14,201 nt of DNA from NCBI GenBank assembly GCA_964428885.1, contig CAYRZP010000057.1, forward strand, positions 1 through 14,201, in the 5' to 3' direction. The stretch is from JAQVQN01 sp964428885 (GTDB taxonomy: Bacteria > Verrucomicrobiota > Kiritimatiellia > RFP12 > UBA1067). Within the stretch, counting starts at the first letter, position 1. Each line of letters opens with the position of its first letter. The notes beneath the pieces were generated by a model that worked only from the letters and a program-made list of their open reading frames with translations, was not told the DNA's origin and did not search any database. Of this stretch, positions 1-7,497 are shown one piece after another. Both the position numbers and the translations under genes were made by a program.

Positions 1-45
1 GCGCTGGCCGAAACCCTGATCCGCAAAAAGATATTGGCGCGTTAA
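1..45 (+). CDS. C-terminal end of an unidentified protein (partial)
   Basis: Frame 1 is open from the window edge to a TAA at 43-45 and reads ALAETLIRKKILAR. Ten of the 14 sense codons end in G or C, as in the real genes of this window, so this is probably the true end of a gene entering from the left. Fourteen residues are too few to name a family. The alternating hydrophobic and basic residues suggest an amphipathic helix. It may be chance, since nothing upstream is visible. Confidence 0.45.
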   Translation, partial: ALAETLIRKKILAR

Positions 46-86
46 TAGACCTTAGTGCCTTACAACCCAACAATAGCAAAAAAAAG

Positions 87-170
87 TTCTTTCACCAGGA
101 AGGCACGAAGAGCACGAAGTCATTAATGACTCGCTCCTTCTTCGTGTCCTTCGTGACTTCGTGGTGAGAA
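87..170 (-). terminator. Large imperfect inverted repeat with T run, probable terminator (CACGAAG-type dispersed repeat)
   Basis: The left arm 93-119 and the right arm 140-166 pair over 27 positions with four mismatches. TTCT (87-90) and AGAA (167-170) extend the base of the stem. Each arm carries CACGAAG twice, 9 bases apart (104-110 and 113-119 on the left). The centre contains a perfect 14-base palindrome, AGTCATTAATGACT (118-131). Read on the minus strand the stem is followed, after one base, by eight T (complement of A at 78-85), which is the layout of an intrinsic terminator for the operon ending at 312. On the + strand no T run follows, only gaatttcggg. From memory, repeats of this CACGAAG type are scattered in intergenic regions of many environmental bacterial genomes including PVC members. 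That part is recall, not something visible here. Confidence 0.6.
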
Positions 171-311
171 TTTCGGGTTGAGGGCGCGGCCCACGTTAGA
201 AGAGAGCATAGATATCAGTGAATAGTGAAGAGTCAATATCCGTACCTCGTCCTGATATAGATTGACACTTTTCTTTAAGGAGAGAATTGCGATGTGGCTT
301 GCAGTATGGCT
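171..311. other. Intergenic stretch with no recognisable gene
   Basis: Together with 46-86 and the inverted repeat, this makes up the 266-base gap between the gene end at 45 and the hydrolase stop at 312. I see no RNA gene or relic. The only signal is on the + strand: TTGACA (262-267), AAGGAG (277-282) and an ATG at 292 opening a seven-residue frame (MWLAVWL) that stops at 315, inside the end of the opposing gene. It could be a leftover gene start, but no coding continuation is visible. Confidence 0.4.
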
Positions 312-1118
312 TTAGTTTTCCAGTTCGACGGGGTTGGTGATTTTGCCAATGCCTTCGATCTCGATGGTGACAGTGTCGCCGGGGGCTAAATAGACCGGCG
401 GTTTGCGGGCGAAGCCGGCGCCGGACGGTGTGCCGGTGAAAATGGCCGTGCCGGCTGGCAGGGTGGTGCTGCCGCTCAGAAAGACGATCAGATCCGCCAC
501 GCTGAAAATATGGTCTGAAGTGTTGGAGCATTGGCGCGTCTCGCCGTTGACGATCGCTTTGAGCTTGAGCTTTTGCGGGTCAGGTATCTCGTCTTTGGTG
601 ACAATGCACGGACCTAGCGGCGCAAAGGTGTCGAAGGATTTGCCGCGGCACCACTGGTTGCCGCCGAAACTTTTCTGCCAGTCACGCGCGGTCACGTCAT
701 TGCCGCAGGTGTAGCCCAGAACATGCTCCAATGCGTTTTCCGGCGTGGCGTTCTTGCAGGTTTTCCCAAGTATCACCACCAACTCGGCCTCATAGTCTAC
801 TTTCGTGCTGGCGAGATGCGTTGGAATGACTATCGGGTCGCCGGGGTTTTGAGTGGCCCACGGACTTTTCATGAACAGAACCGGAAATTCCGGCAGCGGC
901 TGACCGGTCTCTTCCGCATGAGCCCTGAAATTCAATCCGATCGCCAGGATCACGGGCGGGCATATCGGGGCAAGCGGTTTGAGGACGCGTTCACGCCGGC
1001 CAGACCTATGCCATGTTCCGAATATGTTTCCGATAATCGGTTCGGCAAAGCCGTCCGCGTGCAGAATCCCGACAAGCGGCTGATCTGATTGTTCCGGCAG
1101 ATAACGTATTATGCGCAT
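312..1118 (-). CDS. Fumarylacetoacetate hydrolase (FAH) family protein
   Basis: This 268-residue protein has the single-domain FAH fold, used by enzymes that cleave or isomerise 2-oxo acids, such as acylpyruvate hydrolases and the HpcE-type isomerase/decarboxylase of aromatic degradation. A short N-terminal region (1-50) leads into PPVILAIGLNF (54-64). The metal site is E110 and E112 (YEAEL) with D141 (GNDVTARDWQ). RGKSFDTFAPLGP (158-170) and TGTPSGAG (228-235) are the family's active-site segments. Length is normal and no signal peptide is seen, so it should be cytoplasmic. The start is supported by TAAGGA six bases upstream. It is the last gene of the peptidase-apbE operon, 20 bases after the apbE stop. 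The exact substrate cannot be read from sequence, and no other aromatic-degradation gene is nearby. Confidence 0.9.
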   Translation of the reverse strand: MRIIRYLPEQSDQPLVGILHADGFAEPIIGNIFGTWHRSGRRERVLKPLAPICPPVILAIGLNFRAHAEETGQPLPEFPVLFMKSPWATQNPGDPIVIPTHLASTKVDYEAELVVILGKTCKNATPENALEHVLGYTCGNDVTARDWQKSFGGNQWCRGKSFDTFAPLGPCIVTKDEIPDPQKLKLKAIVNGETRQCSNTSDHIFSVADLIVFLSGSTTLPAGTAIFTGTPSGAGFARKPPVYLAPGDTVTIEIEGIGKITNPVELEN

Positions 1119-1138
1119 AAAAAGTCCTTATCATTTAT

Positions 1139-2206
1139 TTACTCGCGACCCAACTTCACCATAACAGCTTCCGGCAGCGTCAGCTTAAAACGTTCCGCAA
1201 AGCCGGGTGTGGCGAACACGGTTATTTTTCCCGGCGTGTCGGGCACCCATAAAGCTTCGCAGTCGGCATGTCGTCCAAGCATTTTCAGCCCTTGTTCCGG
1301 GCCGAGGATGAAGAGTGCGGTGGAAAGGGCGTCGGCGGTCATGGCGTCCGGCGCGATGACGGTCACACCCGCCATGCCGGTCACTGGACGGCAAGTGCGT
1401 CCGTCCATGATATGCGCATAGCGCGCGCCATCAATCATCACGAACCGCTCGTAATGGCCGGAGGTGGCGGCGGCCTCTCCATCTTTCAGCAGAAAAACGC
1501 CCAGCAGTCCGTTCGGTTCAAACGGGTTTCTGACGCCGGTGCGCCAGCCGCCGCGTCCTGGCGCGGCCTCGCCGATGGCGCGCAGGTTGCCGCCTAAGTC
1601 CACCAAAGTATCAGCATGCCCGTCATTTTTCAGCCTGCGCCAAGCCAGATCAACGGCATAACCTTTGGCGATGCCGCCGAGGTCAAGGCACATGCCTGGT
1701 TTGTCCAGGCGCACACTGGTACCGCCCGAGCCTGACAAGATGCCGATAGCGTTGCTGTCTGCCAGCGCCGCAACTGTCTTCAAGGCTTCATCAGTAGGGG
1801 GTGTGATTTGTCTTGAAGCGCCGTTGAAACCCCACAGACGCATGGCCGGCCCAATCAGGGGGGTGAACGCGCCTCCGCTTTCATCGTGGATTTTCAACGC
1901 CTCCGCTAAAACCGCCGCGACAGCGGGCGGGACGGTGACGTGACGGCCGCAGCCTGCCGAACGGTTGACCGCCGACAGGACGCTGTCTTCCCGCCATGCC
2001 GAGAAATCGCGGGTGACATCATCGAATACGGCACTGGCTTTTTCCCGGGCGCGGTCGGCTGACGTGCGGTCCGCGCATTGCACGGCGGCGACCGTACCCA
2101 TGGCAGGCCACTGAAGGCGTAAGGGCGGGCGGCGCGGCCGTGAACATGCCGCGCATAATAACGCGATGACCGAGAAGGTGACTGATGAAAGCCGATAAAA
2201 ATTCAT
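1139..2206 (-). CDS. apbE: FAD:protein FMN transferase ApbE, probable lipoprotein
   Basis: ApbE enzymes use FAD and a divalent metal to attach FMN covalently to Ser/Thr of exported or membrane proteins, for example Rnf and Nqr subunits. The 355 residues match the family length. Visible motifs are MGT (36-38), the flavin-binding stretch LDLGGIAKGYAVD (174-186), GGNLRAIG (205-212), ATSGHYERF (247-255), HIMDGRTCRPV (265-275) and the metal-binding-type segment DAMTADALST (287-296). The N-terminus (1-21) is hydrophobic and ends LLCAAC, so C21 may be lipidated. Cys at -3 is unusual for a lipobox, so this is likely but not certain. The ATG overlaps the TGA of the upstream peptidase gene (ATGA), with no clear ribosome-binding site, implying translational coupling. 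No FMN-acceptor domain protein is encoded in the window, so its target lies elsewhere or is unknown. Confidence 0.93.
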   Translation of the reverse strand: MNFYRLSSVTFSVIALLCAACSRPRRPPLRLQWPAMGTVAAVQCADRTSADRAREKASAVFDDVTRDFSAWREDSVLSAVNRSAGCGRHVTVPPAVAAVLAEALKIHDESGGAFTPLIGPAMRLWGFNGASRQITPPTDEALKTVAALADSNAIGILSGSGGTSVRLDKPGMCLDLGGIAKGYAVDLAWRRLKNDGHADTLVDLGGNLRAIGEAAPGRGGWRTGVRNPFEPNGLLGVFLLKDGEAAATSGHYERFVMIDGARYAHIMDGRTCRPVTGMAGVTVIAPDAMTADALSTALFILGPEQGLKMLGRHADCEALWVPDTPGKITVFATPGFAERFKLTLPEAVMVKLGRE

Positions 2207-5200
2207 GGCATTCGCACAATGACGCGGAAGAAGCGCGAAAGGCGATCGCGCGGAAGCTCTACGACAATCGGTTCACCGGTGCCTTGTATGTCTGTGAAAC
2301 CGGTCAGCGTCTGCCACGCCGGAGGCTGCAAGCTGTCTGAAAACTCTACGGTGTAAAGTCGGCCTGTAAAGCTTTGCCAGCTAACGCGGATATTTTGGTT
2401 GTCGCCGTTCAAAGGCGCCAACCCTACCACAAAACGGGATGCGGACTTGGCGGCAGAAGTCCCGGCGATCATTTCATCGGCTGTCGTCATGCCGTCGCTG
2501 TCGAAGTCTCCGGACGGATTAAGCACCAGGAACACGTCTTGCAGCGGATCGCTGGCGTTGCCTGCAGCATCGAACGCCACCACGCGGAATACGTGGGCTG
2601 AATCGAGATTGTTAGACAGTGACAAGGTCATGTAATTTTGCGTAACTGCGTTTGTTAAGCCTGCGCCTTCCAGCCGGTAACTGACCTCGGAAAGTGGCGC
2701 ATCTGAAGCGGAGGGCCAGCTAAGAGACAACTGGTCGGCGGTCACCGCGTAGCCTCGGAACGCGTCGAAAGGGTCGCAGGTTAGCGAGCCAGGCAAGAAA
2801 ACCGGCGGCACGTTGTCGACCGTGAATTTTGGCGTCACATAGCATTTCGTGAAACAACTGTTGGAGGCGGTGACGCGGAAGAGCGTCTGGGTGCTGACGG
2901 AGTGCGCCAGCGCTGTAGAGCGAGACTCCCACACAGCGACGACCGTATTCGCGAACGGCAAATTATTTGTGGCGGTGACGATGCCGGCCAGTGTGCCGTT
3001 GCCGGTAAACTGGCCGGCCTTGCCGGTTGTGTCCGCGACATTGGTCAATGCGGCCGAGAACCAGCTTTTACCGTTATCGCCGGACCATTCGAACGCGAGA
3101 CTCAGCGGATCGCCGTCAGCGTCCGTGAAATCGCCTGTGAGCGCCACGCGGCCGTCACCGTTTGCGGTCTGCCGGGCGTAAAAATTCTCGACCGTCGGAT
3201 AGTCCCTGATCCTGATCTGCCATAAAAAGCTGAAAAGCGGAGTGACTGGATCGTTTGATTCTAAAAAGACCGTCAGGTTGTCGTCACGCAGTGACATGCC
3301 GGTCGGTTGGTTGTACCAGAAGATGCGCTTGTTCTGACCGGGTGTGATGACATGGCTGTAGGCCGGTTCGATGTTATTGTAAAAACCCTGCCGCCAAAGC
3401 AAAGGCGACACCGACACATCGTCAATGTACCATCCTTCGTTGTCCGTGTTGTTGTCGCCTCCATAGTGGAAACGGAAGATGACCTCCTGGCCGTGTAACC
3501 CGTTCTGATCGGGATACTCCCGCATCAGGTCAAACGTCACCTCGCTCCAATCGTCCGTGCCTTTCCCCGCCAGGCAGGGAGTGCCTTCCGGCCAGGGCGA
3601 ATAGGTCCAGCCGTAGATCGTGTGCGTGTAGGGGCCTTTCAACTGCTGGAACGAAACCCCGTTGTCTTTGGAGAATTCGACTATGCCGCCGTCGAAGGCG
3701 CGGGTGGTGTTCTTGTGTACCTCGGAATGGATCCAATGCTTGAATTTCAATTTGGCGTTCTCACCTAGCAGAAGCGGCGGCAGTGTGATGGTGGCGCGGA
3801 CCGCTGGGCTTTGCGACAGGCCGCCTGAAACAAGTCGCGAATGCAGCGAGTAGGGGGGGGAAACGCACCTGTTGGTGGAAGCGCGCCACTCCTGATCCAG
3901 CGAACGACGGTTCCATCCGATCAGATCGGGATCATTGATCCGCTCCACGCGCGCCAGCCGCGTGAACCAAACAAGGTCGGAGTTGCCGATGTTGTGCAGG
4001 TTCATGTTGGCGCCTACGACATTTTGCGTAGGCAAGGCGGTCAGGTGAAGATCATGAAAACGCGATGTGTCGGCTACCGGGAACACCAGGAAAAGATAGT
4101 TCAGCCCGGTCTGGGCCGCGCGTCCGGACGGGTCCTCCGCGACGATCATGTACTCGAAATCTTCACCGGCTTTTGAACCGTTAGCGATTTCAGCCGTGAA
4201 CTGATGGTCAGAACCGGCGGTCATGGCGGTCTCCTGCCAATCGCCAGCGCCGCAGTGCCATATCACCGAGGCTGACGCCACACCGTAAGTGTCGAGAATA
4301 GTCGCGGCGACAGTGAACGGCCCTGGCGTGTTTTGGGTTTCCGCCAAAGGAATATGGATGATTTCAGGTGCGGCGGGAAAACTTTCTGCTAACAGCGGAT
4401 CGCTGCGGTCGGCGTATTCCTCGGCAAGCGTGAAGCCGTCATTATCCTCGTCGGTGTTGGGGTCTTGTCCGTTCCGGCCGTAATACCGATGCTCCCACCA
4501 ATCAGGGATACTGTTGTTGTCCTCATCGAGGTCGGCCGGCAAGTAATACGCCTGCATAATGTGCGGAGTGTCCATCACGACCGAACCGGGATCAGGCGGG
4601 CTGTGGCCCGGCGCGGAAGGATAACGGCTGCCGTCCAGCATCCATCCGGCAAAAGCCGCCGCTGTGCTGTCGGGCAAGGTCAGCGCGGGCAGCGCGGGCG
4701 GCACGGACAATGGAACGCCCTGGCCGCCCCATAATGTCTGTTCGGAGTGATCATCGGCACCGTTACGCACAATCAGGCGGTTTTCGTGCTGCCAGAGCCA
4801 ACATAACATTGAGGAGCGGTGTATTTGAAAAGAGACATTTGAGGATGTGCCGCTTTGCGGGGCGCTGCCGTTACCGAAAAAGCCGAGATGGGTTACGCGC
4901 GTGTCATCGGTGATGGCCACGACCGCTGGAGCGGACGCGTTCGCCACCAGTCCCGAAGGGTAGTAGTGCACACCATAGTCCGGATCCGGGGTGCCGTAAG
5001 GGTCATCCGACCCGATGATGTTAAGGCTCAATCGTTCGGTCACATGGAAGACGTGATCACCAGATTCCGGACTGCTGGACACATGGCCCGCGTGATTGGC
5101 GGCTGTGATGCGGTAGGCGAGGCGGGTGCCGAACGGGTGCGGCGGGATATATGCCTCATACAGATTGGCGTCAACCTGAAGCATATTTTGGGTATGGCAG

Positions 5201-7164
5201 GCGGACGGTTCCGTGCCGGTGTGCCAGACCAGATGAAGCGCGTCAGGATCGTAAATGCCGACCGGATCGAGCAGGCATGCGACGCGATGCTCGGTCTGGG
5301 TGTCGTAAGTGTTGGTCAGGGGTTCGTGGCTGATTGAGGGCGGAACGATGTTGACCGACGGCGCGAACGGCGTGGCGGGATCGCCGAAAAGGTTAAGCTC
5401 ATAGTATACCCAGCGCCAGTAGTCTGCGGAGTAAGATGCCAGCATGTGCAGGTTCAAGCGGCGTGACTGCTCGTTGATCTCACCCAGGGTTGTGGCGCTG
5501 CCGCGCAACGCCGCGTCCCAGAAGGCGCGGTGAAAACGGTGCGAGTAACCGCCGACGACATTGTTGTAGAGCCAACCGGAGCGCGCGTTCATGACCGCCG
5601 CGAAAGCGGCGTTGCTGACTGTTACGATCTGCTCGGCGAAGCAATCGGGGGTGTCGAAACCGCCGGTGTCGCAGGCTTGCGAATACATGAAGTATGGCAT
5701 TGCATTAGTGAACGCCTGCACGGCCGTTTGGTTGGCCGAGTTGGCGAGTGAAATCTTGGCGCAGATTTTAGTGGCCCCGTGACCGATGTGATTGACGGAA
5801 TGGAGGTCGCGGTTCAGGAAAGCCAGTGCGTCGGTTGCGGTCCAGAGCCCGGCGTCAGAGTCATAAAGCCTGCCGTCGGTGTCGAAAAGGCCGGCATAAG
5901 GCGATGTCTCGAACCCCATGCTGTTCAACGCATAGGCCGTGCTGCCCAAGCGCAGTTCTTCCATGTAACCGTCGCCGAAAACTAGGGTGCCCATATCCAT
6001 TTTCTCCGCCATGAAAACGTTAGGATCTACATCTTTTTCCGCAGCCGTTTCGTAGCGGATCGTTTTGCGCACCATGTGCGCCAGTTCCTGATGGTTGGCC
6101 ACGGGAAAACGCCCAACCATGATCTCGGCGGTAAGATCCACGTCGCCGCCGTTGATGCCGTCGGTGACTTCGCCGTAACGTCCGTTGTTGTTACCTTCGT
6201 AACCGCCATCCATGCATCCGTAATAAATCGCGTCGGCCGGTATCTCGGCCGTGCGTCTCACGATCAGATCGACAAAAGAAACATATAGTTTTTGGGCGGG
6301 GATCATCTCGAATGTGCCAGCGATCAGCAGAAAACGGGTTTTCCATAAAGCGTAGGCGTCCTGCAGGAACGCGCGGATTTTCGCCGGGTTGTTGGCACCC
6401 GCGTAACATGCGTAAATATCCTCCACCGGCACTATCAGCGGCATCAGTCCAGAGCGGTGACGCATCGCGCAGAGCGCCTGCAGGTTCCACGGCGCGGGTG
6501 TGTTGTTGATCAGGTCGGATGTCGATATGACAATGTAAGAATAGGGTGTTTCAGGATCCAAGGGCGGCGGCATCGAGAGGATCGTCGGCGAGACGGAGAG
6601 TTTTAGTGGAACTGGCGCAGTGACAGCCGAGCGGAGCGTTACGGACACCGTAACCTCGCGGGCCGACAGCAGAAGGTTCCGCTCCGGCACGAATCGCAAA
6701 GGGAACACCTTGACAGACAGGAGGTTGTGCGCACCGCCATGATCTAGGCGCCAAAAAGGTTGGTTCAGGTCGGGGTAGGGGGCGTCCGAAGTATATATGG
6801 CAGGGGCAGGCTCAGCGCGTCCGGGCGCCTCGCCGTCCAGATATGGCGGCAAGCCCCATTGGACCGGCGCTGGCAGTTGATGTTCAACGACACCGGCGTA
6901 GACCAGCCGCACACTCTCCACCTCATAGCCTTCCGCGATTTCGAAAGACACGCCGGCAACCGGCAGTATCGGGAGAGAAGACGCCACATCAAGGTCGCAG
7001 CCCGGCAGAGCGACCTCCACAAAGCCAGCAGGATTGACCATGAACGAAGGATCATCGAAACGCAGAACTTTATGCAGTCCCTGCGAGGGGCTGGCCGCCA
7101 AGCAGGACAGTTCTGACCAAAGCGCAGTTGTCAAAAAAACGAATATGTGATGCTTGACAAACAT
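2203..7164 (-). CDS. Secreted C25 (gingipain-like) cysteine peptidase, multidomain
   Basis: This 1653-residue extracellular protein starts with a signal peptide (about 1-24, ending near CLAAS). Residues 35-180 resemble a C25 propeptide. Residues 205-600 are a clan CD peptidase C25 domain: the GGY-GNNNGRYGE block (320-332), the VGRFPV strand (350-355), the catalytic-type His in NHIGHG (H462) and Cys in SQACDTGG (C498). Both residues of the dyad are present, so it should be active. Further on are Ig-like regions, a calcium-binding-type pair (ADLDEDNNSIPDWWE 877-891 and DPNTDEDNDG 901-910), a MAM/immune-inhibitor-A-like beta domain (about 1120-1255, ending GWYIDDVSV), more Ig-like domains, another D-x-D-x-D (1553-1557) and a C-terminal domain (1575-1653) with GRLYTVEFSD and RFFRV. 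It lacks a recognisable Bacteroidota T9SS signal. Cleavage specificity is unknown. No strong ribosome-binding site precedes the ATG. A run of eight C sits at codons 1102-1104. Confidence 0.9.
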   Translation of the reverse strand: MFVKHHIFVFLTTALWSELSCLAASPSQGLHKVLRFDDPSFMVNPAGFVEVALPGCDLDVASSLPILPVAGVSFEIAEGYEVESVRLVYAGVVEHQLPAPVQWGLPPYLDGEAPGRAEPAPAIYTSDAPYPDLNQPFWRLDHGGAHNLLSVKVFPLRFVPERNLLLSAREVTVSVTLRSAVTAPVPLKLSVSPTILSMPPPLDPETPYSYIVISTSDLINNTPAPWNLQALCAMRHRSGLMPLIVPVEDIYACYAGANNPAKIRAFLQDAYALWKTRFLLIAGTFEMIPAQKLYVSFVDLIVRRTAEIPADAIYYGCMDGGYEGNNNGRYGEVTDGINGGDVDLTAEIMVGRFPVANHQELAHMVRKTIRYETAAEKDVDPNVFMAEKMDMGTLVFGDGYMEELRLGSTAYALNSMGFETSPYAGLFDTDGRLYDSDAGLWTATDALAFLNRDLHSVNHIGHGATKICAKISLANSANQTAVQAFTNAMPYFMYSQACDTGGFDTPDCFAEQIVTVSNAAFAAVMNARSGWLYNNVVGGYSHRFHRAFWDAALRGSATTLGEINEQSRRLNLHMLASYSADYWRWVYYELNLFGDPATPFAPSVNIVPPSISHEPLTNTYDTQTEHRVACLLDPVGIYDPDALHLVWHTGTEPSACHTQNMLQVDANLYEAYIPPHPFGTRLAYRITAANHAGHVSSSPESGDHVFHVTERLSLNIIGSDDPYGTPDPDYGVHYYPSGLVANASAPAVVAITDDTRVTHLGFFGNGSAPQSGTSSNVSFQIHRSSMLCWLWQHENRLIVRNGADDHSEQTLWGGQGVPLSVPPALPALTLPDSTAAAFAGWMLDGSRYPSAPGHSPPDPGSVVMDTPHIMQAYYLPADLDEDNNSIPDWWEHRYYGRNGQDPNTDEDNDGFTLAEEYADRSDPLLAESFPAAPEIIHIPLAETQNTPGPFTVAATILDTYGVASASVIWHCGAGDWQETAMTAGSDHQFTAEIANGSKAGEDFEYMIVAEDPSGRAAQTGLNYLFLVFPVADTSRFHDLHLTALPTQNVVGANMNLHNIGNSDLVWFTRLARVERINDPDLIGWNRRSLDQEWRASTNRCVSPPYSLHSRLVSGGLSQSPAVRATITLPPLLLGENAKLKFKHWIHSEVHKNTTRAFDGGIVEFSKDNGVSFQQLKGPYTHTIYGWTYSPWPEGTPCLAGKGTDDWSEVTFDLMREYPDQNGLHGQEVIFRFHYGGDNNTDNEGWYIDDVSVSPLLWRQGFYNNIEPAYSHVITPGQNKRIFWYNQPTGMSLRDDNLTVFLESNDPVTPLFSFLWQIRIRDYPTVENFYARQTANGDGRVALTGDFTDADGDPLSLAFEWSGDNGKSWFSAALTNVADTTGKAGQFTGNGTLAGIVTATNNLPFANTVVAVWESRSTALAHSVSTQTLFRVTASNSCFTKCYVTPKFTVDNVPPVFLPGSLTCDPFDAFRGYAVTADQLSLSWPSASDAPLSEVSYRLEGAGLTNAVTQNYMTLSLSNNLDSAHVFRVVAFDAAGNASDPLQDVFLVLNPSGDFDSDGMTTADEMIAGTSAAKSASRFVVGLAPLNGDNQNIRVSWQSFTGRLYTVEFSDSLQPPAWQTLTGFTDIQGTGEPIVVELPRDRLSRFFRVIVRMP
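3853..3860 (-). repeat. Eight-base C homopolymer inside the peptidase gene
   Basis: The + strand shows eight consecutive G, so the coding strand has eight C spanning the Ser-Pro-Pro codons at about residues 1102-1104. The frame is intact as read here. Slippage by one base would remove the C-terminal third of the protein (about 550 residues) while leaving the peptidase domain whole. Whether it actually varies cannot be told from one sequence. Confidence 0.7.
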
Positions 7165-7218
7165 CGGTACAGTGTAGTCCCGTAGGCTGACAAAAGCAAC
7201 CCGTACCCATTGGAAAAC

Positions 7219-7263
7219 GAGGGTTTGCGTGCGGTTTTCGTGCTGTATCGCAAAACCCTTTTT
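7219..7263 (+). other. Weak hairpin with T run in the peptidase-tatD gap
   Basis: AGGGTTTGCG (7220-7229) can pair with CGCAAAACCCT (7249-7259) with one bulged A, enclosing a 19-base loop. It is followed on the + strand by five T (7259-7263). The layout resembles an intrinsic terminator reading +, but no + strand gene precedes it. It lies 56 bases upstream of the peptidase start on the other strand, so it could also fall in that gene's upstream region. Chance pairing is quite possible. Confidence 0.25.
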
Positions 7264-7275
7264 ACAAGCGGATCG

Positions 7276-7481
7276 TCAAAGTCCTTGTTTTTGGTTGTTC
7301 GTCAAGAAGACCATGACCTTTTCGCGGCCGTCAACCGCGACACGGGCCGTCACGCGCCGCAGCGTCTGCGGGCAGGACTCCGGCACCCGCACACCTCGTC
7401 GAAAACATATCGGGGAATCAGGTTGCAAATCTGACGCAGAACAGGGAAACTGTATTTGACTCGGATCGATTTTTTAGCTGT
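7276..7481 (-). pseudogene. Relic of an IS4-family transposase (internally deleted, frameshifted)
   Basis: Two pieces of an IS4-type transposase lie in order on the minus strand but in different frames. The first (codons from 7439 to 7392) reads LRQICNLIPRYVFDEV, preceded in frame by AKKSIRVKYSFPV; this is the N-terminal DUF4372-type region of these transposases. The second (7362 to 7294) reads LRRVTARVAVDGREKVMVFL then TNN, the strand-rich segment before the catalytic Glu region, and stops at TGA 7278-7276. About 200 residues that should lie between them, including the first catalytic Asp residues, are missing, as is everything after LTNN including the Y-R-E-K region. It cannot be functional. 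Identification is from recalled family sequence. No terminal inverted repeats or target-site duplication could be recognised. It fills most of the 333-base gap between peptidase and tatD, and its 5' end is only about 20 bases from the tatD start. Confidence 0.72.
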
Positions 7482-7497
7482 TCAATGTATTAGAGTC

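Noticed and set aside
262..315. TTGACA, AAGGAG and a seven-codon frame (MWLAVWL) on the + strand
   Set aside because: Good ribosome-binding site, but the frame ends inside the stop region of the convergent hydrolase gene and no downstream gene on that strand could use a leader peptide.
2203..7164. Surface-layer, CRISPR-associated or caspase-type defence protein
   Set aside because: The caspase-like HG and AC motifs fit peptidase C25 better, with signal peptide, propeptide and extracellular beta domains, and no effector or sensor partner is nearby.
7171..7199. Promoter-like pair TTGCTT and TACACT with 17-base spacing before the peptidase
   Set aside because: The -10 would lie only six bases from the ATG, forcing an almost leaderless transcript, and the -35 matches three of six positions. 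Too weak to call.
7418..7436. T-arm-like tRNA element (TCAGG, TTGCAAA, TCTGA)
   Set aside because: The loop does not match TTCRANY, and no acceptor, D or anticodon arm fits around it. The bases belong to the transposase relic.
7210..7459. Two + strand open frames of about 75 codons in the peptidase-tatD gap
   Set aside because: They have no family resemblance, and the opposite strand carries recognisable transposase fragments that explain the open frames.
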